From Anomaloglossus baeobatrachus (lineage: Eukaryota > Chordata > Amphibia > Anura > Aromobatidae), in the NCBI RefSeq assembly GCF_048569485.1, contig NC_134355.1:392781361-392845360 (forward strand): a DNA stretch of 64,000 nucleotides, given 5' to 3'. Shown here piece by piece: positions 21,751 through 33,649 of this stretch. Numbering within the stretch: position 1 is the first letter of the stretch; every line of letters starts with the position of its first letter. The notes beneath the pieces are model-generated. The model saw nothing but the letters and a program-made list of their open reading frames with translations. It had not been told where the DNA came from and made no database searches. The translations under genes were made by a program, and so were the position numbers.

Positions 21751-22450
21751 ATATGCTTTTTTTTATAACTACATTTTCTTTTTTATATGAGTAAGAAGAG
21801 AGAGCCTGTTTTCTGATTTTTGCTGTGTATCAGGAAAGCAAGTATGTGTACATCAAGGTCAGTAGCTGACCTCATGAGACAAGGACCCCTCACACTATGG
21901 TGGATTAAAGATAAGGCACCCCGGAGTTATGTGACAATGGAGTTGCGAGCTATGGAATTGGAATACAGGAGGGGCTGAAGGGGGGAGTCCCCAAAAAATG
22001 GATAAAAGTCACAGTACACAGTCACAGTCACAGGCACACTTAGGAATTTTCCTAAGAGATTAACCCATTACTGCTCTATAAAAGGCTTGTAAAAAAATAA
22101 AGCACTTTACTTGTGCACCTTCACTGAGAAGGAATTCATACCAGATATATTGTGTGGTGTGAATTTTTCCGTCGGCTCTCAGCAACCTTCAGTCAGAGAT
22201 TACAGCAGACATTCACTGTTAAGAAGGATATTTCCCAAAAACTATGGAATTTTTCCTTAACACTTGGAATTAAACCAGCAACTTTCAAACACATCACACA
22301 TCATAGCAGCTCTAGCTAGACACCAAACAGAGGATTTTATATAGAAGAAGCAGCAGCCTTTGCCTCCACAGCAGATTACAAAGGTAATAAAGATCTATTG
22401 TACAGAGCAATGCTCTATGACCTGTATTCTAGAGGGAGAGGAAAAGATTT
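20180..22450 (+). mobile_element. Endogenous retrovirus fossil (integrase, envelope and 3' end parts)
   Basis: A retrovirus-type fossil on the + strand, broken by several changes. An integrase C-terminal part is recognisable at about 20431-20720 (HIPYHPQRSGKVEGLNGTLK, NPQQSTGLTPYEILFGG). It is followed by sequence resembling an envelope transmembrane subunit (about 20830-21036, YYNQQRFVNYTSDA). A G-rich run near 21977 and a following stretch with a TATAAAAG-like and AATAAAG signal (22078-22110) may be the polypurine tract and 3' LTR. The conserved integrase style suggests an epsilon- or gamma-like origin; I am unsure of the genus. No 5' part is in the window: the region to its left is the Tc1 element. 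Confidence 0.8.
21707..21745. repeat. (TA)n microsatellite
   Basis: Short TA run inside the retrovirus fossil. Confidence 0.9.
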
Positions 22451-22684
22451 TTTTTCCTTCTAATAAAATTAAAAATAAATAAAAAAACAGGTAGTGTAAT
22501 TTTAATTGCACATTTTTTAAAATAATAAACACTACTTATAAGCAAATAGCCTGGCTATATTTGGTGTTCCTGTAATCGTAACGACCCACACGACACAGGA
22601 ATCAGAGTATTTATGGGGATCAGTAAATGACCTAAAAACATGGAACAATTGATTACTTTTTCGCTATTAAACCCATGAAAAATG

Positions 22685-23430
22685 TATAGCTGAGGCCATG
22701 AATGCTGCGTTTTTTCTGCAGGTATCTGCACCATACAACGCAATAACAATTTTGTCTGATTATTGTATCGTTGCTGCCTTTTTTATGCGTTGTCCCCTAT
22801 ATTTCACACATGTTTGGTGCAGATGTGAATCCGGGATTTTAATGCATTTTTTAATACTACAGAAAAGCTTTGATTCTGCATTTAAAAATACAACGGCATT
22901 TTTTTCGCTTGCAATTTTTTCAGGCTCCACAAAGAAGCTTATAGGGAAAAAAACCCACCCAAGCTGCACAGTTCACCAGCGTCTTTAGACACACCGAGAA
23001 CAGAGCTTTCATGAAATCACATCCTCTTTGCGTGGACATTTAGTCAGTGTTCAATGTAGTGTAAATGTTTTGGGTTTTTTTCGACACAAATTCTGTTGTC
23101 TTTATCTGTCCAAGCAAATCGAATGTGATTTCATGAAAAGACGTCGCTGAACTCTGCTGTTTTGGTGTTTTGTTTTTCTTTAGAAGCTTCTATGAAAAAA
23201 CTGCAGTTACTTTTTAAGTGCAGAATCAAACCTTTTCTGTACTATAAAAACAGTAAAAAAAAAATACAGATCCACATCTGCATAAAAAATGCATCAAATA
23301 ATGAGGAAAAGGCATAAGAAATGCAGCAAAAAGGCAATCAGAGAAGATTGTTATTGTATAATTTGGTGCAGACACCTGCAGAAAACAAAAAACACAGGAT
23401 TTATGCAATGTGTGAACACGGCCTTACAGA
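22685..23430. mobile_element. Palindromic MITE, family unknown
   Basis: The block at 22690-22900 (TTTTTTCTGCAGGTATCTGC) is matched in reverse at 23200-23430, with a ~300-bp centre. The right edge reads AAGGCCGTGTTCACACATTG inward, a style common to hAT-type MITEs in frogs. Target duplications could not be fixed. No coding capacity. Confidence 0.6.
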
Positions 23431-23869
23431 CACAAAACAGCAACATGCCATTTAGTGACGCTTATATAAATATGAGAAAGTTCTGGCAGATGCTACAGAA
23501 CAGTCCAGGGTATCTTCTGTATGTCCCTCACTGCTAAATAGGTGTGGTCAAAATTTGCCGTTGTGTGCTGCTCACGCCACATACGGTACTTTGTCCATCT
23601 TGCTATTCTTCAAAAGTTGGAAGGTATGCTTATTACTTGCTCCTAACATTGTGTAGCACAGTTATTTCCAGAAAATAACAGCCAGACTTCAAGAGAGTGA
23701 ACAGCATTTATTTATTAGAAATATTGTGATAATGGATGGAACCTAGCACTGTTTATGGCTTTAACTCTTCATCACTTTTGGCTATAGCCAAATTGGATAA
23801 CACATCAGTCCAAACGTTATGAATGTGTTGAGAGGTGCTATTCACAGCAGGAAGTTGACTGATGTACTT
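23431..23869. other. Unannotated sequence
   Basis: No gene or clear repeat. Lies downstream of the RING-H2 gene stop codon. Confidence 0.4.
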
Positions 23870-24300
23870 GCTGCATTTGCCCCAGCCTACTCAGTGCTCT
23901 TTATGCTTCAGTGTCTCCATGGATGCATATGTCCCAGTCTCCCCAATGCTATATTTGCACCATCCTCCCAGGACAGTATATGCACCTCCCTCCCCAATGC
24001 TTTATGTAACCAGCCTCAACAGTGCTGTATGCACCCCAACCTCCCAAGTGCTTTATACACCCTAACCTCCCCAGTGCTGTATGTACTCCAGCCTCCCCAG
24101 TTTTGTATTTCCCTCGCCTCCCCAGTGCTGTATTTGTGACAGCATCCCCAGTGCTGTATATGCTCCAGTGTCTTCATTGATGTATATGCCTTAAGCCTCT
24201 CCAGTGATGTTTTGATGCTCCAGACTCTCCTAGAATGCATGAATGACCGAGTATCTCCTATGATGTATATGCTCCCAGCGTCTCTTATGATGCATACACA
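23870..24300. repeat. ~28-30-bp minisatellite (CCCCAGTGCTGTATATGCTCCAGC type)
   Basis: About fourteen diverged units of CTCCCCAGTGCTGTAT plus ATGCTCCAGC. It ends about 35 bp from the stop codon of the RING-H2 gene, so it probably lies in that gene's 3' UTR (- strand). Confidence 0.85.
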
Positions 24301-24335
24301 AGAAAAGGGATATTATGCAAACAAACAAGCGGCAG

Positions 24336-25189
24336 TTAACTCATGGTTAATGTGCAGTTTTTACGGCACAGAGGGCAATTAGCATTGGACTGGAGCCAGG
24401 TCAAAATGCAAGTCTGATGGAATTTGTGCTTGCACCTGAGCTCTGTCAGCTGCTCGCCCATCTGATATTCTGTTAAACAGATGACACAAGAGCCAGTGTC
24501 CTCCTGAGGTGACCAATTTCTCGTCTGGAGTATGTCAATTTGCAGAGTTCTGTTAGGCGGAGGATTCCATCTTTCTGCAGGTGGTGGAGGTAGCTGCATC
24601 TGTGACATTGCTGGTCTCATGTCATCCATTTCCTGCATTTCATTGAGCATATTAAATAGATGGTTAACAGCTGCCCTGAATCTGACACTGGGTGGAATTG
24701 GATTTGGAAATTGGGATTCAGCTTGATGGCTATTGGTGTCACTTTCTCCAGATGTTCTGCCTAGTCTGCAGCTCGGTAGGATGGGATTCTGTGGACTAAA
24801 TATGAATTCAAATGCTGCAGATCCATTGGCTTGACTGCCATCATCTCTGTAGCTTTCTCCCATTATTCTGCCTGGAGATGGATCTTCCCTGGGTGTTCGG
24901 CTCTCTGGAATGGAATTTGGTGTTTCGACTGTGAATGCACTTGTGGTAGTCAACGATTCATTCCAGCTTCTGTCTCCTGTGGTTCTTGAAGATTCTATAG
25001 GAACCCGACTTATTGGAGACCTGCTTCTTTCTGTAAGACTTTCCTGTCCCCTATGTTGTGGAGGAGATCTGGCCTGTCTCCTTCCTCTCTCATTGATGGC
25101 ATTAGTGAAACTTTGCTGCTGCTGATCAGTAGCATGTCTTCTATGATTTCTTTCAGAAGACCTCAATCTGAGGACAATTCTTGGCTGAC
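24336..25189 (-). CDS. RING-H2 E3 ubiquitin ligase, RLIM/RNF6-like, last coding exon
   Basis: The exon starts after a splice acceptor (CATAG on the - strand, AG at 25191-25190) and ends with TAA at 24336-24338. Joined to the exon at 26467-26536 it gives a 307-residue protein. Residues about 24-110 are basic with RS-type stretches (ERGRRQARSPP, LTERSRSPISR), as in RLIM and RNF6. The middle is Ser/Pro-rich. The C-terminus is a RING-H2 finger, C3H2C3, with ligands C258, C261, C276, H278, H281, C284, C295 and C298 (CVICLTEY to CPLC). RING-H2 proteins bring a ubiquitin-loaded E2 to a substrate; RLIM and RNF6 act mainly in the nucleus. RLIM itself is about 600 residues, so this is a short relative. 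The ORF stays open about 40 codons upstream of the acceptor, which I read as intron. It converges on the collagen gene. Confidence 0.82.
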
Positions 25190-26466
25190 CTATGAAGACA
25201 TTAAACGTAAAACATTTTTGGACATTTTTGGACCCTTGGGTGGGGCCTGCTGTTACTAAGGGGTTTACAGAAAGGTGAACTCTAACCAAGATTGTGTGAA
25301 CTATGGTCATCAGTAAACCTGCTCAGTGAAGAATGTAGACCTGCACCATCCAAACTGTGCTGAATACCAAGAGAAAAAACAATATAGGGAACAAGAAGAT
25401 AAATTCTTGCCATACGAAACGCTCCAGTGACTGTATACAAGAATCACTTATAATACTGAAAACTACATTTATAAAGCTTTATTAGATTATTTAATAGACA
25501 ACATTTAAAACCAAACCCACAAGGGTTCTTATAGGAAACACACAATCTCCACAATGAAATACAAATGTGGAGATATAAGCTATCTCCTTCAAATATATAC
25601 AATTGTACACAAGGGCAATACAATAAAGAATGCCAAAACTATATAGTAAAACATAGCCCAATAACTGAAAACAAAAAAGAATAGGAATAGCAAAAATAAT
25701 AAATTCAGTGAAATAATAGAGTAGCAAATCAAAGAATAAAGGCATATGACCCTTTAAGTATTACCCAGAATATAAGTGGATGGGAGAGAAAAGCTACATA
25801 CCCCGCGCGATACGTCAGCAGAATGTGGCTTCTTTAGAGGGTTGTCACCCTGCTCAGTGCATCACTTTTCTGTGCACATTACATAACAGGGTCAGAACTG
25901 GAGAGAAGGTAACATTGTCCCCAAAGAAGAAGGATAGAATGTAGACAATGCACTAAAACATTAAAGCATCACTAAAGAATTTAATTTTATTTTTATTTTT
26001 CACGGCTGGAATGCTGCTTTTAATCTAAGGTCTCTACCCCCAGTTTTATACTCACCCTCTGGCATTTTCACCTTTCATCAAAGCCGTTCCAGTCCTTGGA
26101 CGGCCGCAAGTCACAAGTTACGTTACAAGCTCTCTGTGCAAGTCTATGAGAGCCAGAAAGATGCTCTTATAGATTTGCATTCAATAGTGACCTCTGGCTC
26201 ACGCCATAAATTACTGGAGCTATCTGGCAGATCATAAACTGCCTGAGACAAATGGAAGCAGCACCGCGGATAAAAGATGAAAATGACAAAGGTTGAGTAT
26301 AAGACCAGGAGCAGATACCTAAGATTAGAAGCACCACTCCAGAGGTGAAAATAAAGAAACATAACTGTGGAGTGGCGCTTTATTCCGCAAACTCCAGGGA
26401 TAACTCCTCCCAGAAAACCTCAGAAATTGGGGAATATTTTCTTTCTCCCTCAAACATTTCCCTTAC
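25190..26466 (-). other. Intron of the RING-H2 gene (predicted)
   Basis: Bounded by donor GTAAGG (26466-26461) and acceptor CATAG, both phase 1. Length 1277 bp. It contains AT-rich sequence and, at 25801-25840 on the - strand, an AAGAAGCCACATTCTG then CGCGCGGGG motif like the CGAAACGCG hairpins discussed in the findings. No coding exon was recognised inside. Confidence 0.65.
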
Positions 26467-26536
26467 CGTGGTTTCCCGGTCGTCTCAGCCATGCTTCATT
26501 GTCCTCAATGAGCCGTCTGAGTTCTCGGGATCCCAT
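26467..26536 (-). CDS. RING-H2 gene, first coding exon (predicted)
   Basis: From ATG at 26536-26534 this exon encodes MGSRELRRLIEDNEAWLRRP then GNH and the first base of a glycine codon, ending exactly at a consensus donor (G then GTAAGG). The split glycine codon is completed by GT at the start of the downstream exon (25189), so the phases fit. The frame is also open upstream of the ATG, so an earlier exon joined at AACAAG/GACATGG is possible. The short helical, charged segment has no domain that I can name. Confidence 0.65.
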
Positions 26537-26748
26537 GTCCTTGTTATCAGAGGCTCGGATGGTAAAATATAAAACAACTTTTTTCTTTGGCAGCAGAGAT
26601 GTTATTGTGCAAAAATCACCAAATAAATAGAAACAAAAGAACAATATACTAGAAATGCAAAACAAATGAAGTTTTGTTAAAGAATAAGAAACTATGTCTC
26701 AGCAATTGCTTCAACTACAAAATGTCGCTGATGTCACTGAGCTCAGTG

Positions 26749-26780
26749 ATTGGACATTCTAGAGCGCCATTATGACGTCA
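26749..26780 (-). promoter_or_regulatory. CRE and CCAAT elements upstream of the RING-H2 gene
   Basis: A full palindromic cAMP-response element TGACGTCA lies at 26773-26780. A CCAAT box in - strand orientation (CCAATCACTG) lies at 26753 downward. They are 237 and about 213 bp upstream of the predicted ATG. The order and spacing fit a TATA-less promoter of the gene. CRE-type promoters respond to CREB/CREM, the latter in testis; that link is an inference. Confidence 0.5.
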
Positions 26781-27851
26781 CTTGTGAGTGTGACCTCACC
26801 CTCGCCTGACTCTCAATCCTGAGCATAGCTTTGTGACATCATGGCAGTCCGGCCTCCATGCTGCTTGCTGGCAACTGCTGAATATGTGAACAGGGCGGAG
26901 AACTGTTATTACCTGCAACATATTATATTGAGTGCCCTAATATATAATATTTGTAGAGGAAATAAAATACTTCAATAAAAGGTTGTATAAAGCAGATAAT
27001 TCACCTACTGGTATTTATGATATCTAGGATAATGCTCCGCTGTGTATTACTAGTATATTATTAGTGATTTACCGCACAAAGCCCTAGCTGACCCCTAAAC
27101 GTCTGTATAATTTACAGCAGGGGCTACATCATTTATTATAATACACATATCAGCATACACATACATCCAATTCCCATAGATCCTAGAAGCTTTAGGCTGA
27201 ATTTAGACGTCCGTACAATATGGTCTGAGTATGGGTGTAATGTCCAGACCAGTCGCAGGGCTCCAGATCCGATCTCAGCAGCCTCATCATCAATGTTGAA
27301 ATTACCACAACAAGAAGAGAATGTTGTGGAATTTTGAAAATCATAAAAATGATGTGTTTCAAAACTTTTTTCTTTATTAAACAATAATATAAGCAAGATT
27401 TTTTAACAATATCTAGATTGCGATAATCCTGCAAGGAGAATCTTCATTCATTCTCATTAATATAAAAGGGAAGGTCCAAAGTAAGAAGTGTATATAAATG
27501 TGAGTCATTTTATTGTAACAAAGCCTGGAGAAGGGTTAATCTCGAAACGCGTAGCTTTTTGGCTGTTTTTATAATAGTTTTTTATGTAAAAATAATTTCA
27601 CTTGTACCTATTTGAGGCTCTCTATCTATATTAATGCCTCATCATGAATAAGGAGGAGTAGGATTTGGGCGTGTTCCCATCCGACTCTTTGGTTCAGAGT
27701 ACCCGGTGTCTTTTGCAAGCGGAGAGAGCTTGTGTATCCAGAAGATTCCTCCAGACTTGGAAACTGCGTCTTCTAGAGAGCTCCAATGATCCTAATTCAG
27801 GGCCCCCCAGCTTTATTCATTCACCAGGATAGAGGGTAGCAGGGTACTCAC
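26781..27851. other. Intergenic sequence
   Basis: Upstream of the RING-H2 promoter-like elements. AT-rich, no gene recognised. At 27523-27555 there is a motif GCCTGGAGAAGG then TCTCGAAACGCGTAGC, which resembles a degenerate hammerhead-ribozyme core of Penelope-like elements (see findings). Confidence 0.5.
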
Positions 27852-28956
27852 TAGAGATGAGAGAACCGGCCGTGGTTCGGTTCGAGTTCGTTTCGCCGAA
27901 CAGAGGTCTCGTTCGAGTTCGGTTCGGCCAACTGGTTCGGCGAACCACTCGAACCGCATAGGAAACAATGGGAGGCAATCACAAACACATAAAAACACCT
28001 AGAAAACACCCTCAAAGGTGTCCAAAAGGTGACAAACAACTCACAACACAACACAAGCACATGGGAAAGTGACAAGGACATATACTCATGCGAAAACAAA
28101 AGAGCTGGACAAGGAAAAAGAGGAGGAGACACAGATTTAGGCATGACACGCCCTTCTAAAATCATGTAAAACACCGCAAGGTGACTCCAAGAGGAGTCTC
28201 CCTTTTTTTCCAAAAATTGGGCCACACAGACACCCCTTCAGTGGCAGCACTTGTGCCCCAGTTGTACACTTCACAGGTAGATTTGCATCAAGCACATTCA
28301 AAAATACGCCATCCTTAACCATCCCCAGGATGACACCGGGGTAGGTAGCAAAGTCTTTGCTGATCCCAGATCTGTTCATCTTGGCTTCTTTTTAAAAACA
28401 CAGCAAGCAAGGGTTACTCCAAGTGGAGTCTCCCTTTTTTCCAAAAATTGGGGCACACAGACACCCCACCCCTTCAGTGGCAGCACTTGTGCCCCAGTTG
28501 TACACTTCACAGCTAGATTTGCATCAAGCACATTCAAAAATACGCCATCCTTAACCGTCCCCAGGATGACACCGGGGTAGGTAGCTAAGTCTTTCCTGAT
28601 CCCAACTCTGTTCATCTTGGCTCCTTTTAAAAAACACAGCAAGCAACGGTTACTCCAAGCGGAGTCTCCCTTTTTTCCAAACATTTTTCCCAGCAGCAGT
28701 GATCTGAATGCGCTGTTCCCGCACACTATACGCTGAAATTTCATAATAGTGTGAGTCACAGAGTGACTTACACTATTACAGCGGAAAGCCAGCTAGTAAT
28801 TAGCTTGGCTTTTTTCTGCTAGAACCGTTCTCGAATGTAACTAGAACTATCGAGCTTTAGCAAAAAGCTCGAGTTCTAGTTCGATCTAGAACAGCCCCCA
28901 AAATCACTCGAACCGCGAACTGGAGAACCACAAACCATGAACCGCGCTCAACTCTA
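27852..28956. mobile_element. hAT-type non-autonomous transposon
   Basis: 1105 bp with short terminal repeats TAGAGATGAG and TAGAGTTGAG (read inward) and a perfect 8-bp target duplication GTACTCAC (27844-27851 and 28957-28964), the hAT size. Subterminal regions are rich in GGTTCGAGTTCG motifs on both sides. The interior contains two tandem copies of a ~240-bp block (28185-28425 and 28426-28670; marker GTTGTACACTTCACAG). No transposase. Confidence 0.88.
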
Positions 28957-28964
28957 GTACTCAC

Positions 28965-29440
28965 CCCCTATGCTGTAAATTTTTCCTCCCTTTTTCACTA
29001 TCCCCATACAAGCTGTCGGCTGGTGCTCCTATTTTCTCTTTTTTTATGTTAGATTTACTTTTTAGTACGGCGTTGTTCAAAACGACTGGTTGGTAGCTGC
29101 AGGCAGACAAGGTTACGGTTAAGGCTTCATTGTCCATGTAAGTGGCTTTAGTGCTATCAGAAACTGTAAGTTGAATCACTCCGATTTCTTAATACCTCAC
29201 CATCGATCAGAAGCACCGCTATTCAGACTGTTTTTCTATTTTTGTTTAAATATACATGTCAGCATACACTGGAGGGAGCGGACCTTATACCCGCAATATT
29301 ATAGAGATGCAGTGACGCAGTAAATTTTGTTTCAAACTAAGAAAAGTCTTTAATTTGCGGTTAAACCTTCAGTCAATCACAGACCTTTACTTCTGGTTCG
29401 CAGTCGGGTGTATGCACATTCAGTCTGGCACAGTACGTAC
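28965..29440. other. Unannotated sequence
   Basis: No gene or clear repeat before the satellite array begins. Confidence 0.4.
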
Positions 29441-29720
29441 ATGCACTAATGTAGGAATCTCTAGTGTGGCGTAGGGCTTCACCCCAAGTCTCTGGCTCTG
29501 GTCTGTTTTCAGCTCACAAGGACATAACAGTAATCCACTGCACTATGTAGGAATCTCTAGTGAGATGTGGGGTTTACCCCAAGTCTCTAGCTCCGGTCTC
29601 AGCTCACACGTACATAATAGTAAGCCCCTGCACTATGTAGGAATCTCTAGTGTGGCGTAGGGATTCACCCCAAGTCTCTGGCTCCGGTGTGTGTTCAGCT
29701 CACACGGACATAACAGTAAG
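29441..29720. repeat. ~95-bp satellite array, left part
   Basis: Units start CACTATGTAGGAATCTCTAG and pass through CCCCAAGTCTCTGGCTC and CTCACACGGACATAACAGTAAG. Unit starts lie near 29444, 29541 and 29631 (90-97 bp apart). The array continues at 40686 and again at 45777, after two large insertions. Confidence 0.92.
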
Positions 29721-30915
29721 TGTGGCGCCCTGGACAAGCCAGGACGTCACAGGTACTGCAACAACACACCCCACACCCCGGTTAGGCACATCAAGGTCAG
29801 ACAAAAATCCTTGTTGCCTCCCTCCAGGGGATGATGTCCACACCAGGGGGTGGAGCCAGGCAGTTGGCCACACCCACCAAGGAGTTCACAGTCCTGGAGG
29901 CGGGAAAAGGAAGTCAGGGTAGTGGAGAGTAGTGGAGAAAAGAGTTGAGTTTGGAGAGTTGAGGAGTGAAGTGGTAGCGGAGCAGACTGACCGTGTCCGC
30001 GTGCATGGCCCGGGCACATACAGCAAGGTTGGCAGACGGTGGTGACCGTCTGCAGGAGGGGCTGATTGACGTGAACCGTAAGGACCGGGGACGGGCGGTG
30101 GCCCGCCGGTACCGGATCGGGGAGCGAAGAGAAGCCAGCACCATTCGGCAGGGCCTACGGAACCCGACCAGGCTTGGAGTCGCCGTAAAACCGGTCAAAT
30201 CCCTTAGCGAAGGGAACCTCCGGGGTTTCTCAGCAGTCAAGACCCGATTGAAGGCAACCGCTCAAACCGTGAAGGGAAATACGGTCACCGCCAAGGCTAC
30301 AGTTCCCAGGGCCAGAGCCTGCAGGCAAAAGGGGCTCCCTCAGCATCCATCCAAGCTGGGGAGCGGGTTACCGGTGGGAAGCCACCAGAACCGAGAACAT
30401 AACACAGGTGCAGGGAAAGGCAGTCACCGCCAACCTACCGGGAGAAGAACCACCGCAGCCGTCTGTGGGACCCATCCATCCAGCCGTTTGTTTTACCGGA
30501 GACTTTGCATTCATTATTGGCTGAGTGAGTACCACTGTGCCGTGCGGCACCGCGCTGCCCCCGCGACCCTGCACCTCACCAGGCCCCGTAACCCACCTGC
30601 CATTCCTCCCTCACCGGGCCCCGGGACAACCAACCCCCCTACCCATGGAGGGGAAAAACAACATCCAAGCTGCTCCCTGTCATCGCTCCCGGGATCCCCA
30701 TCCAGATCAGCGGTGGTGTCACAACCTCACCACAACCGTGGGTGGCGTCACGGACAATAAATCCCCAAAACCATTCCCCTTTTCACTCACGGGCGAGGAG
30801 CGCTGCTCAAGTCCCCGGATCCGGCCCACCGCTCGAGCCACCAAACAGCAAGCGAAGCAGCAGCAGCGCCGGACCCGAGCGTGGTGAGCGCAGCATCCCC
30901 TCCCTGCCCGCGACA
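29721..30915 (+). repeat. 5' LTR of the gypsy-type fossil
   Basis: 1195 bp, TGTGG to CGACA. It contains an unbroken frame of 255 codons (29993-30760), which is discussed in the findings. Confidence 0.92.
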
Positions 30916-31680
30916 ACTTGGCATCACGAACAGGATCTTACCGCTCTGCCATCTGGCAGAGGTGCACCTTGTGACCGCCGGAGGTGTCCGGCCGAAAATT
31001 TTGAGAAGCCGCCATTTTGGGCGCAAAAAGTCCCCGCTCGAGCGTCTCCTCAAGCAGTAGAGGCGCGAAAGCCGAAACCCCGCCCCTGTAGAGGAGGAGC
31101 CGGAAAAAGACTAAGGGGGATGGAAACAAGATGTCTGCACCCGACGGAGCCGCTGGAGGAGCGGCAGTCGCAGCCGCAGTGGCACCCGTGGATGGGAATG
31201 GGCCCGCCCAGGTCCCAGCCGCACTGGCAGGGGGCACCGCGGCCCCAGCTCTCGCTCAGGTGATGCCGTTCTCCTTGCCCTATGTGCCCGGAGCTACCTG
31301 GCTGCCATAGTACGATGGGAAACCTGACGCGTTGCAGGTCTTCCGGAAGAAGCTTAGCCCGCTACTAGAATTGTACCCCCTGACTGATAAGCAACGTGCA
31401 GCGGTAGTGCTGGGGCAGCTAACCGGCGCGGCTGAGCAGGAGGCAGAGGCCTGGGCCGAGGGGGACCGGTCCTCTGTTGCCACCATCTTTGAGAAGCTGC
31501 AGACTGCCTTTGAGACCCGTACTGAAGCCGAGCTGCGGATGCAGTTTTATCAGTGCCGGCAACGGCCCGCGGATAGTATTCGGGACTACGCCTTGCGTCT
31601 GCAAACCGCCCTCCGCACACTAAAGTGGGTAGACACCATTAATGATGCAGACAGCAACAAAATGTTAGTTGAAAAAAAAA

Positions 31681-32666
31681 ATATCGACGATGTTTTATTT
31701 TTTTGGCAGGGCACAGTGGAGCAGCTTGACGATTTTATGACTGAATTGAACACCAATGATCTGAATATTAAACTTACATATAAATATAGCAGCAGGTGCA
31801 TTGACTTTCTTGACATTAACATCGAGGTGGATTCTTTATCATCTATACAGACGAGTATGTATCGTAAATCCACCTCAGTCAATGCCCTGCTGCATGCATC
31901 TTCAGCTCATACTTCTGCTACAGTACGCGCCATCCCGACCGGTCAATTTTTAAGGATTAGGCGGATCTGTTCCTCCGAACAAGCCTTTGAACAACAAGCC
32001 ATAGAACTCAGACGCCGCTTCCAGGACCGCGGATACAGTAATCGTTGCATTAAAATGGGTTATTTACGGGCCAGGAACACCCCTCGCATTCAACTGCTTC
32101 AGTATAAGTGTAAACAACAACAAACACAAGTTGATCCCCCTATTCGTTTCATAGGGACCTTCAATAACCAATGGCAATTGATGTGGGACATCCTCAGGAG
32201 ACACTGGCCTGTTCTACGTACAGATCCAACCCTGGCAGATATACTCCCTCCAGATCCCCTTATGACGGCTCATCGGGCCAAAAATCTCCGTGACATCTTG
32301 GTAAGGAGTCATTACATACCTCCTCCTTCTAATCCTTTCGGCACTCGTGGCCCGATACAGGGATGTTTTCCCTGTGGACGTTGCGTCGCATGTCCAAATA
32401 TCCTTCGTGCCACGACTTTTTCATCATCAGATGGTACGCGGACTTTGAACATACGACATCATATCACATGCACTACTACGCATGTGATTTACTATGCCAC
32501 CTGTCTGTGCTCTCTGGTATATATAGGCCTCACATCACGTGAGTTGCGGGTACGTACCAGAGAGCACGTCCGCGATATCCGTGCCGCAGTCGATATTTTG
32601 GATGAAAGTCTCCTTAAGACACTTCCACGGCACTTCAGGAGATTCCACAAGTGTGATTTCTCTTAA
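31681..32666 (+). pseudogene. Penelope-like reverse transcriptase and GIY-YIG endonuclease, C-terminal part
   Basis: The frame starts at the reverse transcriptase active site (IDDVLFFW, equivalent to YxDD). It continues through the thumb region (DFLDINIEV, YRKSTSVNALLHASSAH), a cysteine cluster (CFPCGRCVACPNI) and a GIY-YIG endonuclease block (VIYYATCLCSLVYIGLTSRE then LRVRTREHV), ending at TAA near 32666. The N-terminal half of the protein is absent because the copy is 5'-truncated, as usual for target-primed insertion. About 325 residues remain, with no stop inside. Penelope-like elements are retroelements distinct from LINEs and LTR elements; the nuclease opens the DNA target. Confidence 0.9.
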
Positions 32667-33582
32667 AATTAGAGGAATTGATGTCATTCGTGGTGGATCC
32701 CGGGGTGGTGATCTCAAAAAGCGCTTGGCTCAGGCTGAGGCTCGCTGGATCACCACCCTTGGTACCCTGACCCCTGCGGGATTAAATGAAAATATCAGTT
32801 TTGTTCCATTCCTATAGGATCCTTTTACTGTCTCAGGTTCCTGTATATATTAGCTCCTCCTACCATCATCTGGTCTTTTTTAGTTATTGTTTTTAATTTT
32901 GTCTGCATTTTCTACCTTTAATTCATTTTATATCCTGGTATGTATATCCTTACATGTTATATGTTATGTATATTCATACTGCCCCTTTTCATCCTTGTTT
33001 ATTAGAGTCGCTTTTTGATGTACTGTATTATTCACCGTAAGAATCCAGGACCATCCCTTTTCAACTATTGGACGTCTCCAAGTTCATTGCCCTCAGCCTG
33101 TGTTATCATCTTCGAATCCCATAGATGGAAGTGGAATGAACTTCTTCCCCCGTTGTTTTGCTTAGACATGGACTTTTTGTTCCCCTGCAACGTGAACTGT
33201 GTATTTCGTTCACCAGGCCTTCCTCAATGGAAGACCTGTTTGAGGGATGTGTAACAATAACTTTTTTTTGGGCATCCTTGTATTTCCCCCTTTTTTTATG
33301 TTGTGTCAGTGGATGGGTGATCTTCTTCGTCCAAGAAACTGTTTTTTCTTCCCATGTTTTATATGTGGGGAGTTTTTCTGTTATTTCATTTGGATACATT
33401 AGGGTCTATATATATAGTCTTCTTCTCTGATGCTTACTGACGTCTCTATTTTTTGGCGGTCCACTTTGAGGATTGGCATTTTGCCCCCTTGGTTGCGCGT
33501 ACCTAGGGTAACGTGCCTTCTCCTAATTGTGGGTTCTGCTGATCATGGGACTGGTCCGTTTGCATCAGTTTTCACATACACA

Positions 33583-33585
33583 CAC

Positions 33586-33647
<62 letters not shown>
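33583..33647. repeat. (TA)n microsatellite
   Basis: TA run in the tail of the Penelope-like element. Confidence 0.95.

Positions 33648-33649
<2 letters not shown>

Noticed and set aside
25190-25310. N-terminal extension of the RING-H2 frame upstream of 25189
   Set aside because: A good splice acceptor and a phase match with the 26467 donor favour an intron. The extra residues are hydrophobic and unlike RLIM/RNF6.
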